This document shows, piece by piece, positions 1 through 7,292 of a stretch of 64,000 bases of DNA (positions are counted from its first letter, which is position 1; every line of letters starts with the position of its first letter). Below the pieces are notes generated by a model that searched no databases, was not told the origin of the DNA, and saw only the letters and a list, made by a program, of their open reading frames with translations. Source of the DNA: Streptomyces albiflavescens (GTDB taxonomy: Bacteria > Actinomycetota > Actinomycetes > Streptomycetales > Streptomycetaceae). The stretch covers positions 145,474 through 209,473 of the forward strand of contig NZ_BMMM01000012.1 of assembly GCF_014645835.1 (NCBI RefSeq). Direction: 5' to 3'. The translations under genes were made by a program, and so were the position numbers.

Positions 1-579
1 CACCGGCTGCGAACGGTCCAGGGCCTGGATCTGCGATTTCTCGTCCACGCATAGCACCAGAGCCTTCTCCGGCGGGTCTAGGTAGAGGCCCACTACGTCG
101 CGGACCTTGTCGATGAACAACGGGTCCGTGGACAGTTTGAACGTCTCGCTGCGGTGCGGGGCCAGGGCGAAGGCACGCCAGATCCTGGACACCGCCGACT
201 GGGACATACCGGTCGCGGCTGCCATGGAACGGGTCGACCAGTGAGTGGCGTTGGCAGGTTTCTCCTCGAGTGTCTTGACGATGACCCGTTCCACGTCGGC
301 ATCGGTGATCTTCCTGGGGACACCCGACCTGGGCTCGTCGGACAGACCGTCCAGGCCACGGTCGAGGAAGCGCCTTCGCCAGGTGCGGACCGTGTCCGGA
401 GCGACGCTCAGCCGCCGAGACACCTCCATGATCGAGTGTCCCTCGGCGCACTCCAGCACAATGCGTGATCGCAAGGCCAGGGCCTGAGCCGTTGAGCGAC
501 GCCGCACCCACCCCTCAAGTACTGCCCGCTGGGCATCCGTTACCGACAACGGCGGGATCTTCGGTCCACGACGATTCAC
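1..579 (-). CDS. IS630-family transposase, N-terminal part (cut by window edge)
   Basis: Reading leftward from a GTG at 579, the frame stays open for 193 codons to the window edge. The first ~110 residues look like the paired helix-turn-helix of IS630/Tc1-type transposases: a recognition helix region with VSRRLSVAPDTVRTWRRRF is followed by a second HTH around MSQSAVSRIW. The last residues contain LVLCVDEKSQIQALDRSQP, which is the first Asp block of the DDE catalytic core in IS630 transposases. The remaining catalytic residues lie outside the window, so I cannot tell whether the copy is intact. It belongs to the mobile-element cluster that fills the left end of the window. Start choice is tentative because no strong ribosome binding site precedes the GTG. 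Confidence 0.85.
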   Translation of the reverse strand, partial: MNRRGPKIPPLSVTDAQRAVLEGWVRRRSTAQALALRSRIVLECAEGHSIMEVSRRLSVAPDTVRTWRRRFLDRGLDGLSDEPRSGVPRKITDADVERVIVKTLEEKPANATHWSTRSMAAATGMSQSAVSRIWRAFALAPHRSETFKLSTDPLFIDKVRDVVGLYLDPPEKALVLCVDEKSQIQALDRSQPV

Positions 580-611
580 ACCAAACCAACGACGAACCTC
601 TGACTCAGGTC

Positions 612-648
612 ACTAGCTACGCGGGTTCGATTCCCGTCGCCCGCTCCA
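612..648 (+). repeat. 3' fragment of a tRNA-Gly-like gene (candidate att site)
   Basis: The bases run from an anticodon 3' stem (ACTAG) through a T-arm (GCGGG, TTCGATT loop, CCCGT) to an acceptor strand CGCCCGC, discriminator T and encoded CCA. The implied 5' acceptor strand GCGGGCG and the U discriminator fit tRNA-Gly. No 5' half lies upstream, so this is a fragment and not a functional tRNA. A 3' tRNA end followed by a terminator is what integration of tRNA-targeting elements leaves behind. Confidence 0.7.
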
Positions 649-656
649 TATGGCGT

Positions 657-693
657 AGGGCCAGGCCAGAGGTTCATTCCTCGGCCTGGCCCT
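657..693 (+). terminator. Hairpin downstream of the tRNA fragment
   Basis: AGGGCCAGGCC at 657-667 pairs perfectly with GGCCTGGCCCT at 683-693, an 11-bp stem with a 15-nt loop. It lies 8 nt after the tRNA-like CCA and probably is the original tRNA terminator carried along with the att fragment. It also insulates the Nudix gene from upstream transcription. Confidence 0.75.
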
Positions 694-723
694 AGTCGTT
701 TCCGGGGCTCCGATCAGCCCTCC

Positions 724-1149
724 GTGCAGCCGCTGCACTCCGTGTCGGTGGCTGGCGTGGTGGTACGCGAAGACGGACGTGTTCTGACGATCCGGCGTGC
801 AGATAACGGCACTTGGGAGCCGCCCGGAGGCGTTCTCGAACTGGACGAGGCACCCGAAGATGGCGTGCGGCGCGAGGTTTTCGAAGAGACCGGTGTAAAA
901 GTCGAGGTCGGCGACCTGACAGGCGTGTACAAGAACATGACGCTGGGGGTCGTGGCACTGGTCTTCCGATGCCGCGCAGAGGGTGGGCACGAGCAGCTCT
1001 CAGACGAGTCCACGGCCGTCGAATGGTTGTCTCCTGAAGAGGTCGCCGAGCGCATGGGCGAGGTCTACTCAATCCGCATCCTCGACGCCCTCCGAGACGA
1101 CGCCCCACACGTTCGATCTCACGACGGCCGCAAGATCCTCGACGCCTAG
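724..1149 (+). CDS. Nudix hydrolase
   Basis: This 141-residue protein hydrolyses nucleoside diphosphates linked to another moiety if it follows its family; the substrate cannot be read from sequence. The Nudix box (GX5EX7REUXEEXGU) is complete at about residues 37-59: GGVLELDEAPEDG is followed by VRREVFEETGV, with the catalytic REVFEE present. Length and single-domain layout fit small standalone Nudix enzymes. The start is the GTG at 724; no strong ribosome binding site is visible. It stands alone after the tRNA-fragment terminator and is followed by a transposase remnant, so it is probably cargo of a former integrated element. Confidence 0.85.
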   Translation: MQPLHSVSVAGVVVREDGRVLTIRRADNGTWEPPGGVLELDEAPEDGVRREVFEETGVKVEVGDLTGVYKNMTLGVVALVFRCRAEGGHEQLSDESTAVEWLSPEEVAERMGEVYSIRILDALRDDAPHVRSHDGRKILDA

Positions 1150-1228
1150 CCTCCGAGACCGCTGATCCAGCTGTCGAGTCTCAGTTGATGGTTGACGGGT
1201 TGGCGTCGGGTGATGCTTGACGTCTGCC

Positions 1229-1376
1229 CTAGACGATCTTCCGGCGGTTGTGTTCGCCGGACTTGCGGACCACCACCTCCTTGCTGGTCACGCGCGGGAC
1301 GGTGGTGACCAGCTCTGGGCCGTGGAAGATGCGGATCATGTCTTCGTCCAGGTGGGCGGTGACGACCGACGACCGT
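1229..1376 (-). pseudogene. IS481-like transposase, C-terminal remnant
   Basis: On the minus strand a short stretch ending in TAG at 1229 encodes HLDEDMIRIFHG, then ELVTTVPR and KEVVVRKSGEHNRRK. This resembles the beta-rich C-terminal tail of IS481-type transposases. The catalytic core is absent upstream; the same frame continues toward 1633 but without recognisable similarity and overlapping the cupin gene. It is a dead 3' fragment. The rest of the 1150-1526 interval shows no other gene. Confidence 0.5.
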
Positions 1377-1526
1377 CTGCACAGCGGCTGCGCGCGTGAG
1401 ATCCTGGAACTGCGGTGATGCGATGTGTCACACATGGTGGTCGCACCCGGTCTCCCTTGTGAGGGGTGGCCTGCACACGCCCCCTCAATGCATCGTCGCG
1501 TCAAGCATACGTAGGGAATGGTGTAC

Positions 1527-2009
1527 ATGTCGTACCCGAAGCAGGTGTATTTCGGAGATGGCGGCGAGATCAGCGCGAATTTCCGGCCGGAGAGCACCGG
1601 ACCCAATCTCGGCGAGCCCGGCAAGGACGCCATCCACTATCTTGCGACCACAGCCACCACACGAGGCGAGTTCGGACTCTACCGAGTCGAGATGAGTCCG
1701 AAGGCAGGCGGCCCCAAGACGCATTTCCATCGGTCCATCTCGGAGTCGTTCTTCATCCTCGACGGAACCGTTCGCCTTTTCAACGGCGAGGAGTGGGTCG
1801 ACGCGCAGAAGGGCGACTTCTTGCACGTGCCGCAGGGTGGACTTCACGCCTACCGCAACGACTCCGACGCGCCGGCTCAAATGCTGCTGCTCTTCGCACC
1901 GGGCGCACCGCGTGAGAAGTACTTCGAGGGACTGTCGCAGCTGGCCCATGCCACGGATGAGGAGCGAGCCAGGTTCCTCGACGAGCACGACTCGTACTTC
2001 GTGGAGTAG
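1527..2009 (+). CDS. Cupin-domain protein
   Basis: The protein has about 160 residues and one cupin barrel. Motif 1 is visible as THFHRSISESFFILDG with the metal-binding HxH and Glu, followed by GD and a motif-2 segment FLHVPQGGLHAY near residues 100-115. Such proteins are small metal-binding dioxygenases, isomerases or sugar/ligand binders; the reaction here cannot be assigned. I chose the ATG at 1527 because the ribosome binding site TAGGGA (1512-1517) sits too close to the in-frame ATG at 1518 but at normal distance from 1527. The gene is isolated between an IS remnant and a convergent hypothetical gene. Confidence 0.8.
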   Translation: MSYPKQVYFGDGGEISANFRPESTGPNLGEPGKDAIHYLATTATTRGEFGLYRVEMSPKAGGPKTHFHRSISESFFILDGTVRLFNGEEWVDAQKGDFLHVPQGGLHAYRNDSDAPAQMLLLFAPGAPREKYFEGLSQLAHATDEERARFLDEHDSYFVE

Positions 2010-2164
2010 CCCGTCCCACCGGGTGCCGCCCCGGCGCGGTCCCACCTGGCGGCTCCTCGTGAGACCGCCGGGTGGCCGAGCACCGAGCGGCTCACCGGGC
2101 GGCCGGTCACCGCCGGGGCCTGGCGTTCGCGACCGCGCGGCGTGCGGCGACCAAGTGCCGAAAA

Positions 2165-2527
2165 TTAGGTATGGGTTGGTCTGCCCCCCTTTAGCACACT
2201 GAAGGCATGGACGGACTGTACGTGGTCAGGCATCAGCCCTGGGTCCTCAGCAAGAGCCATCGCGGCAAGCGGCTCTTGCACGGCCCCGAGCTCCTGACCG
2301 AACTCGTAGTCTGGGTCGAGTGGCGGGAACTCAAGGAGATCGCAGAAGTGCTCTCCACCCACGTCCTCCACTGCATGGAGCGTCACGACGAAACCCCGTT
2401 TTGTCGGCTCTATGGAAACCCACCAAACTCCAGCTAGGTTCTCCGTCGCGGAACGTCCCAGGAACTGCTCGATCCCTTGCCCACGCTTAAGGGCTCCGAC
2501 AGCGAACGACTCCACCAGGTAGCGCAT
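2165..2527 (-). CDS. Conserved hypothetical protein (Streptomyces type)
   Basis: The first ~100 residues (starting MRYLVESFAVGALKRGQG, then EQFLGRS) match my memory of a small Streptomyces protein family of unknown function with a DLLEFPPLDPD segment near the middle. From about residue 100 onward the sequence no longer follows that family, and the protein ends early in basic residues. The gene may therefore be 3'-damaged. No ribosome binding site or partner gene is apparent. A plus-strand frame overlapping it at 2207-2437 is judged to be a shadow. Confidence 0.55.
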   Translation of the reverse strand: MRYLVESFAVGALKRGQGIEQFLGRSATENLAGVWWVSIEPTKRGFVVTLHAVEDVGGEHFCDLLEFPPLDPDYEFGQELGAVQEPLAAMALAEDPGLMPDHVQSVHAFSVLKGGRPTHT

Positions 2528-3032
2528 GCGCGCAGGGTCGCGACCAACGACGTGCGATGTTCACCGTGACCGTCCGAGCTGCTTCCAGGCTGGTCACAGC
2601 AAAGCACGGAGCCTGGGCCGTCTCTGGGCCGTGCGGGGGTGCTCAACGACGACCAACGCTGACAACCACTGACAGCTAAGTCGCAGGTCGCAGCGTTGAT
2701 CGATTGCACGGCCGCAGGTCAGAGACCCGGCCCTTCACATCTTCGGCCACTGGTGGAGCTGGGCCCGCCCGTCGACACGCGTGCCGTGCCCATGCGTGCT
2801 CCTACCTGGCCGGGACCGTGCCCCTTGCGTGCCCGTTCCGGCGGGACGCAGCGGGGACTCACGGGGAACAGCGGTGCCGATCGCGCTACGGCCAAGGTCA
2901 GGGAGTTGCCAGGCCAGTCGCCATCCGCATACCCCGTCTTCCAAACTAGTGCTCCAGGATCCGAGCGCAGCGGCGCTTGACCGGGTCATTGAAACTCCCG
3001 GCCAAAGTCCTGGAGCCGACCTCACGTCGTTA
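2528..3032. other. Non-coding tract with integration-site-like sequence
   Basis: No convincing gene is present. Two features stand out. Bases 2624-2671 match 6987-7034 at 38 of 48 positions without gaps. GTCTTCCAAACTAG near 2938-2951 resembles the anticodon arm of a TCC tRNA-Gly and shares its ACTAG with the start of the tRNA fragment at 612. Both look like debris of integration sites. Confidence 0.4.
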
Positions 3033-3392
3033 TCAGTCCTCAGCCCTCTGAGCGTCAGTCGTGTCGGGCGATCCGCCATCAGAGCCCCGGGGGCGCCTGG
3101 CCAGCGTGAAGGCGGCTGCTCCGGTAAGGAGGGTGCCGGCGCCGCTTGCCATCGCTCCCAAAGCGTTCAGGACATCTGACGGCTCATTGGCCAGGAATCG
3201 GCCGTAGGGACATCCCGGGCTTGGGCAGGGGTCATTGGAGGGCGCGACATACACGTAAGAGCGGCCGCCGGGGTACCAGCCGTTGTTGATGACTAACAGG
3301 ACTACGCCAGCCAGACTGAGGACGAGTCCTGTGCTGACGATCCAGGAAGAACGCCGTTGGTGCCCGCGTACGCGGGTGCGCGGGCTACGCAT
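3033..3392 (-). CDS. Small membrane protein, unknown function
   Basis: The encoded ~120-residue protein has one hydrophobic segment near the N-terminus (LVLSLAGVVLLVI) after a basic stretch. A loop rich in Pro and Cys (PCPSPGCPYGRF) follows, then a second hydrophobic segment (MASGAGTLLTGAAAFTLA) and a charged tail. This predicts two membrane spans with an outside loop that could form a disulfide. I use the ATG at 3392; an in-frame TTG at 3428 is possible and neither has a good ribosome binding site. No family is recognised. The 3393-3805 stretch upstream of it contains no supported gene. Confidence 0.5.
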   Translation of the reverse strand: MRSPRTRVRGHQRRSSWIVSTGLVLSLAGVVLLVINNGWYPGGRSYVYVAPSNDPCPSPGCPYGRFLANEPSDVLNALGAMASGAGTLLTGAAAFTLARRPRGSDGGSPDTTDAQRAED

Positions 3393-3805
3393 GGAGACAC
3401 GTTGACATTGAGCGGCGCGGTACAGCAATACGACGTTCTACGTGTTGAGTTGTCAGTAGCGCGACCTTTGACCCGGCTCGGACGCTGTTGCACTTGCGGT
3501 GTGCCGAGCGTGCGTTGGAAGGGGAGGAGGAGGGGCGAAGCGGTGCGGCACAGCAGAGAAGTACAGCAACCGTGTGGACCGCAGGCGACCGACTCCAATC
3601 GCCAACATCCCCGTGACCAGCGCGGACGACCTCAGGGACCTTCCCGCCTGTAGTTCGCATCGAGTGGCACCCAGTTCGGGCGATGACTTGACTCGGTTCT
3701 TCAGAGTCCGCCGACCTGGTTGTGAACAACTCCAGTTCCTCGTACACGGGCAAGGTGACTGACCTACTGTGGTGCCACCCAATGGCTATCGCTGAGGAGG
3801 CGCTC

Positions 3806-4177
3806 GTGCAGTGCCCCTCGTGTGCTGCTCCTACCGTCGCTGTGGCGCGTAGAGGCTCCGAAGACGGCCTTTCGATCAGGCGGCGTCGTCAGTGTTCTGC
3901 CTGCACGTTCTTGTTCACGACCGTTGAGACGGTGATTGTGATCAAGCGTGCAGGTGTCACGGAGCCCTTTTCGCGGCAGGCGGTGATTGCAGGAGTTCGC
4001 ACCGCTGCTCAGCGGCAGAGCTTCATTGCAGATGCATCAGCTGGTCGAGCGCAGTCGAGACGACGATCACGGCACGCACCGCTGGTCTGCCCTCGATCCG
4101 AACACCTGAGCACGCAGTCCAGCTGGGACAGCGCTGAGTCGCTGTTCCCGCTGGTGGCTGCTTCGGGCCGGGGCTGA
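3806..4177 (+). CDS. Truncated NrdR-like zinc-ribbon regulator
   Basis: NrdR represses ribonucleotide reductase genes through an N-terminal zinc ribbon and an ATP-cone. Here the zinc ribbon is intact: QCPSC and QCSAC supply the four Cys, with LSIRRRRQC between them. The beginning of the ATP-cone follows (VIKRAGVTEPFSRQAVIAGV, about residues 50-69). After about residue 75 the family sequence is lost and the frame continues as unrelated Arg/Ser-rich sequence to residue 123, against ~150-170 in true NrdR. A frameshift or replacement of the 3' part is likely. The GTG at 3806 is chosen because GAGGAGG lies 5 nt upstream. It is not next to nrd genes, unlike the chromosomal regulator. It could act as a DNA-binding decoy or be dead. 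Confidence 0.65.
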   Translation: MQCPSCAAPTVAVARRGSEDGLSIRRRRQCSACTFLFTTVETVIVIKRAGVTEPFSRQAVIAGVRTAAQRQSFIADASAGRAQSRRRSRHAPLVCPRSEHLSTQSSWDSAESLFPLVAASGRG

Positions 4178-4222
4178 GCCAGCGTCGTCTTTCAACCGTC
4201 TGATTGGCATACGAGGAGCGCG

Positions 4223-4408
4223 ATGCGCGATCCGGCCCTCTAGCGCATCCACGCCTTCATGGGGCCCTTGATCCGCGATCTATCCATCAACATCCTGAGC
4301 GGCGCACTCGTCAGCCTGATCGGAGTGGTGCTGCGGCAGCTACACCGACGGCACATCCGCAGGCGGACAGAGCTGACATCAACGACTGACACCAACAGCA
4401 CCGAATAG
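4223..4408 (+). pseudogene. Small membrane-protein gene interrupted by an in-frame TAG
   Basis: A GAGGAG ribosome binding site at 4213-4218 precedes ATG 4223, but codon 7 is TAG (4241-4243). The same frame then continues from an ATG at 4259 for 49 codons. That part encodes one hydrophobic segment (LSINILSGALVSLIGVVL) followed by a strongly basic stretch (RQLHRRHIRRR) and a Thr/Asn-rich tail. The strong translation signal belongs to the interrupted upstream start, while ATG 4259 has none. Either a nonsense mutation killed a small single-span membrane protein or a shorter form starts at 4259. No family is recognised. The stretch 4409-4750 holds no supported gene. Confidence 0.4.
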
Positions 4409-4750
4409 CAGCGGTCGTCAGCGGTCGCCGGAGCGGCTGTAACCGCACGTGATCTCTTGCCGAGCAGGCGCAGAGGGAACAGAGACTCGACCTTACAAGG
4501 CAGATGTCCCCCCAGCGCACGATCGCCCTCCTGGGCCGCCCTGGGGCCACGGGAGGACACGCCGTGGCCCCGCTACGGACCCGCTCCCTGCCTGATACGC
4601 ACTATCTGCGATACAGGAGGGCACCGCGCACCTCCCACGATCAAGGAAATTGCTGCTCAGAGCCCATTTGCAAGCCCAACTCTGATTGTGCTCCGGAGCC
4701 GTGTGCGGTCGCGGCGAAGCACTGTCAGTGGCCAGTTGTACGGTCCAGCC

Positions 4751-5152
4751 ATGGCTGAGAGACCTACGACAGGCTGGCGCGAGGGCATCGAGGAGGAGCA
4801 GCGAAAGCTAGACGCCGGCACGCTAGATCCGAAGTGTGCGTGCATGGCAGAACTGTTCCCGGAGGGCCTGATCACCGCCACCGACAGCATCTTGGACGCG
4901 TTCGAAGGTGATCTTCCTTCGCTCCAGGGATCTTCAGACGAGCGCGTCTTCGCCGCCGTGCAAAGTGTCGTCCTGGCCCTGAACATCGTCAACGACGAGC
5001 ACAACGGCGGCGCTTACGAGACGGACGAACGTGAGCAACTGTGCGAGTACATCGACGAAGCACTCACCGAGCATGGGGTCGATGTCGGTGCTCTGACCGC
5101 GCGACACGGTTTGGGGCGCTACCAACTCACGGACCGGTGGCGCGACTGGTAG
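4751..5152 (+). CDS. Acidic hypothetical protein
   Basis: The 133-residue product is acidic and soluble, with a Cys pair in PKCACMAELFPEG and predicted helices (ERVFAAVQSVVLALNIVNDE). Codon use has the expected high third-position GC. I chose ATG 4751 because upstream codons of the same frame are low-complexity and unlike protein. I do not recognise a family. Its position in the integrated-element debris, next to NrdR-like and GIY-YIG genes, suggests cargo. The fold resembles small immunity or accessory proteins only in size and acidity, so no function is claimed. Confidence 0.6.
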   Translation: MAERPTTGWREGIEEEQRKLDAGTLDPKCACMAELFPEGLITATDSILDAFEGDLPSLQGSSDERVFAAVQSVVLALNIVNDEHNGGAYETDEREQLCEYIDEALTEHGVDVGALTARHGLGRYQLTDRWRDW

Positions 5153-5280
5153 CGGTGCGGTTGTGTCGAATACGCGTCGAAGCGAGCTCACCGGTCAGCA
5201 ACGCGTGCGGAAGAGGCCAGTTCAGGGGCAGTCCTCTCCCGAACCGCCTTAGCCTCTTCTAAGCGCTCGGTCGTTCGGTA

Positions 5281-5336
5281 CGTGCCACTGTCGTGCCACA
5301 TCGTGCGGTCAACCACGGTCAACGACGGTCCGCCGC
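5281..5336 (+). repeat. Short reiterations resembling an element end
   Basis: CGTGCCA occurs at 5281 and again near 5292, and the 10-nt unit GGTCAACNAC occurs at 5307 and 5317 with a degenerate third copy at 5327. Tracts of GTGCCA and GGTCAAC repeats are common beside integrase genes and att sites of actinomycete elements (from general memory of such loci). No integrase remains here. Apart from this, 5153-5506 shows nothing. Confidence 0.4.
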
Positions 5337-5506
5337 AGTTGAGATGCGCCGTTGACCTGGGCTCCCGCTAGAGCCCGTGTGACCTGGGCGCCACGGCCAT
5401 CCCACACCCCCGCCCTTACAAAGCCGCGGTGCCCGGTCTACTGCTGGAGCCCACGTAGGCACCCAGTAGCCTGCGGCCAATAGCCTTTGTCGACCTTGGA
5501 GGCTCC

Positions 5507-6052
5507 GTGGTCCATGCTGCTCTCACCGAACCGGATCGGCTGTGGTCGGCGCAGGAGGTCCTGTCGCGTCCCAGCCCGGTGCCGGCGGCGGCCGGGGTCT
5601 ACGGCTGGTACTTCGAACAGGCTCCCTGCGAAGACCTCGCTGTCGGGCGCCTGCTTTACGTCGGTATAGCCCCGCGATACATGGCGAACCGGACCAGCAG
5701 GCAGAACCTGCGCAAGCGCGTGCGGTATCACTACCGGGGCAATGCGGCCGGATCGACTCTTCGCCTCACCCTCGGTTGCCTGCTCGGAATTGAGCTACGT
5801 CGCGTAGGTAGCGGGAAGCGCATGACCTTCGGCAAGGCCGGAGAAGCCGCCCTCAGCCAGTGGATGGCGGAGAACGCCCGAGTGTGCTGGATCGAGCATG
5901 AGGAACCGTGGACCATGGAGTCGGCGCTCATCTCTCAACTCGACTTGCCCCTGAACCTCGACCAGAACCGCCGCAACCCGTTCCACAGCCGACTCACGGA
6001 AGTGAGATCCCAAGCCCGCCAGCGAGCACGGGAGTTGGCCGTCGGCGCCTAG
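5507..6052 (+). CDS. GIY-YIG nuclease-fold protein
   Basis: The protein has 181 residues. The N-terminal third carries a degenerate GIY-YIG signature: AAGVYGWYF near residues 28-36 and LLYVGIAP near 49-56. An Arg-containing helix follows (NLRKRVRYHYRG). The C-terminal half has WTMESALISQLDLPLNLDQN, with the Glu and Asn positions conserved in this family. Family members are small nuclease-like proteins found in Streptomyces genomes and elements; their cellular target is not known to me. Start is GTG 5507, upstream of the conserved fold. It lies alone between an element-end-like tract and another unknown gene. Confidence 0.75.
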   Translation: MVHAALTEPDRLWSAQEVLSRPSPVPAAAGVYGWYFEQAPCEDLAVGRLLYVGIAPRYMANRTSRQNLRKRVRYHYRGNAAGSTLRLTLGCLLGIELRRVGSGKRMTFGKAGEAALSQWMAENARVCWIEHEEPWTMESALISQLDLPLNLDQNRRNPFHSRLTEVRSQARQRARELAVGA

Positions 6053-6308
6053 CCCATCGGGCTGACATCAACGGCGGCGAACGATGGTGCACCGAGGCGG
6101 TCGCGGCCGGATCGGCGAGCAACCCGCGGGCCTCGTTCCGGCACGCCGCACAGCGCTGCGATCGAACTTACAAGGCGGATGTCACTTGTCCTTCAGGGAT
6201 CCCGCGGGGGCGCCATTCGCCCCGTGTGGCCGGATCGCTCCCTTGTGGGCACTTCGTGTACGTGTCAAACAGTTGAGGGGCGGGGTGATTGGGGGAGGGG
6301 GACGCTGC

Positions 6309-6935
6309 ATGTCTGCGTTAGGTGACAACCGGGTTGCGCCTTCGGATTGGGCGGAGGAGCGGTTCGGGCAGCATGCCAGCAGGCTCGCCGCCGCGGTTCC
6401 GGTGCAACTTGCCAGGGCTCACGCGCGCGCTCACGCGGTGCACCTCACTGCTCGGTTGAAGAAGCGAAGCCCCTACGGCGCCACCCTGGCGGAGGCAGTT
6501 CGCGAGAACCTGGCGGATTCGGCGCGGGAGCTGGGCGGAGCCGTACGGGACGTGCGCGGGTACGAGTACGCCGTCATCAACGACCACGCGCTCTTCCCCT
6601 TCAAGTACGCCGACCGTCCGAGGCCCCTTGATCGTGCTCGGCTGGCTTCCAACGCTTCACCTACGCGACGCCGGATGCTCTGGGGGCACGGGCCGCAAGC
6701 GCCAGACACACTGTTCCCCCTCGACGACGACCTGACGACCGAGGAGTACGAGGAGCTGCACGAGACGTTCGAGGCCCTGGGTGCCTCCACGAGGCTCGTC
6801 TGTCTCTTCTTCACGGCCGACCCTGAGAACGGCATCCACGCCATCTACTGGGGCGACGCCCACCTCGAACCTGACCGCACCTTCACCTGGCTCCACAGCG
6901 AGCAGCTCCCAGTCGCTCCCCAACCGCTTGCGTGA
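6309..6935 (+). CDS. Hypothetical protein (YWG-motif type)
   Basis: The 208-residue soluble protein begins at ATG 6309 with a strong purine-rich ribosome binding site (GGGGGAGGGGG at about 6292-6301). It has a helical N-terminal half and a C-terminal half with RLVCLFFTADPENG then IHAIYWGDAHL. I have a vague recollection of actinobacterial proteins with a similar GI-YWG segment next to XRE-type regulators, but cannot name a family. No regulator gene adjoins it here. Upstream in-frame codons from 6084 are rejected as coding because they are Gly/Arg-rich and lack a good start. Confidence 0.6.
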   Translation: MSALGDNRVAPSDWAEERFGQHASRLAAAVPVQLARAHARAHAVHLTARLKKRSPYGATLAEAVRENLADSARELGGAVRDVRGYEYAVINDHALFPFKYADRPRPLDRARLASNASPTRRRMLWGHGPQAPDTLFPLDDDLTTEEYEELHETFEALGASTRLVCLFFTADPENGIHAIYWGDAHLEPDRTFTWLHSEQLPVAPQPLA

Positions 6936-7082
6936 CGGCCGAGACTGGGCGTGAGCTGCGTCATGTCGGCAACGGGCGGAAAGCTCCTGGGCCGTGCGAG
7001 GTCGCTCGACAGCGACCGACGGCGACAACCAGTGGCCAGTTACGGGCCGTTCGCCTACGAACAGTCTCACAGACCGTCTCAC

Positions 7083-7161
7083 GTGTCCGATGTCCGGTTA
7101 GAGCCCTGACCTGTGTAAACGGGCCGGACACCTCTAAGGGGACAGTGTCCGGTGTGTCCGG
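7083..7161. repeat. Cluster of TGTCCGG iterons
   Basis: The heptamer TGTCCG(G/A) occurs directly near 7084, 7092, 7146 and 7155 and inverted at 7124-7131 (CCGGACAC). The copies are spaced about one helical turn apart in each pair (8-9 nt). The inverted copy and the copy at 7145-7152 form a dyad with a 13-nt spacer. Such clusters are typical binding sites for replication initiators or repressors. The neighbouring genes converge on it from both sides, so it is not an obvious promoter. Confidence 0.5.
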
Positions 7162-7170
7162 TCCAGAGGG

Positions 7171-7198
7171 CTGCAACACTCGGGGATGGGTGTTGCAG
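7171..7198. repeat. Perfect 9-bp inverted repeat
   Basis: CTGCAACAC at 7171-7179 and GTGTTGCAG at 7190-7198 are exact complements separated by 10 nt. It could be a terminator for the leftward lipoprotein gene, an operator, or part of the iteron locus just upstream. A second weaker stem (GCACC/GGTGC) follows directly. Confidence 0.5.
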
Positions 7199-7292
7199 CA
7201 CCCTCCTCGCAAGGTGCTCGCCTGGGCATTCGAGTCGTCCGGTACGGCGTCCTCCGCCAAATACGCGGCGAAGTTGGCCGTCAGAGGGCGAT

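Noticed and set aside
2207..2437. A plus-strand ORF of 76 codons starting MDGLYVVRHQP
   Set aside because: It is antisense to a better-supported hypothetical gene and shows no family pattern.
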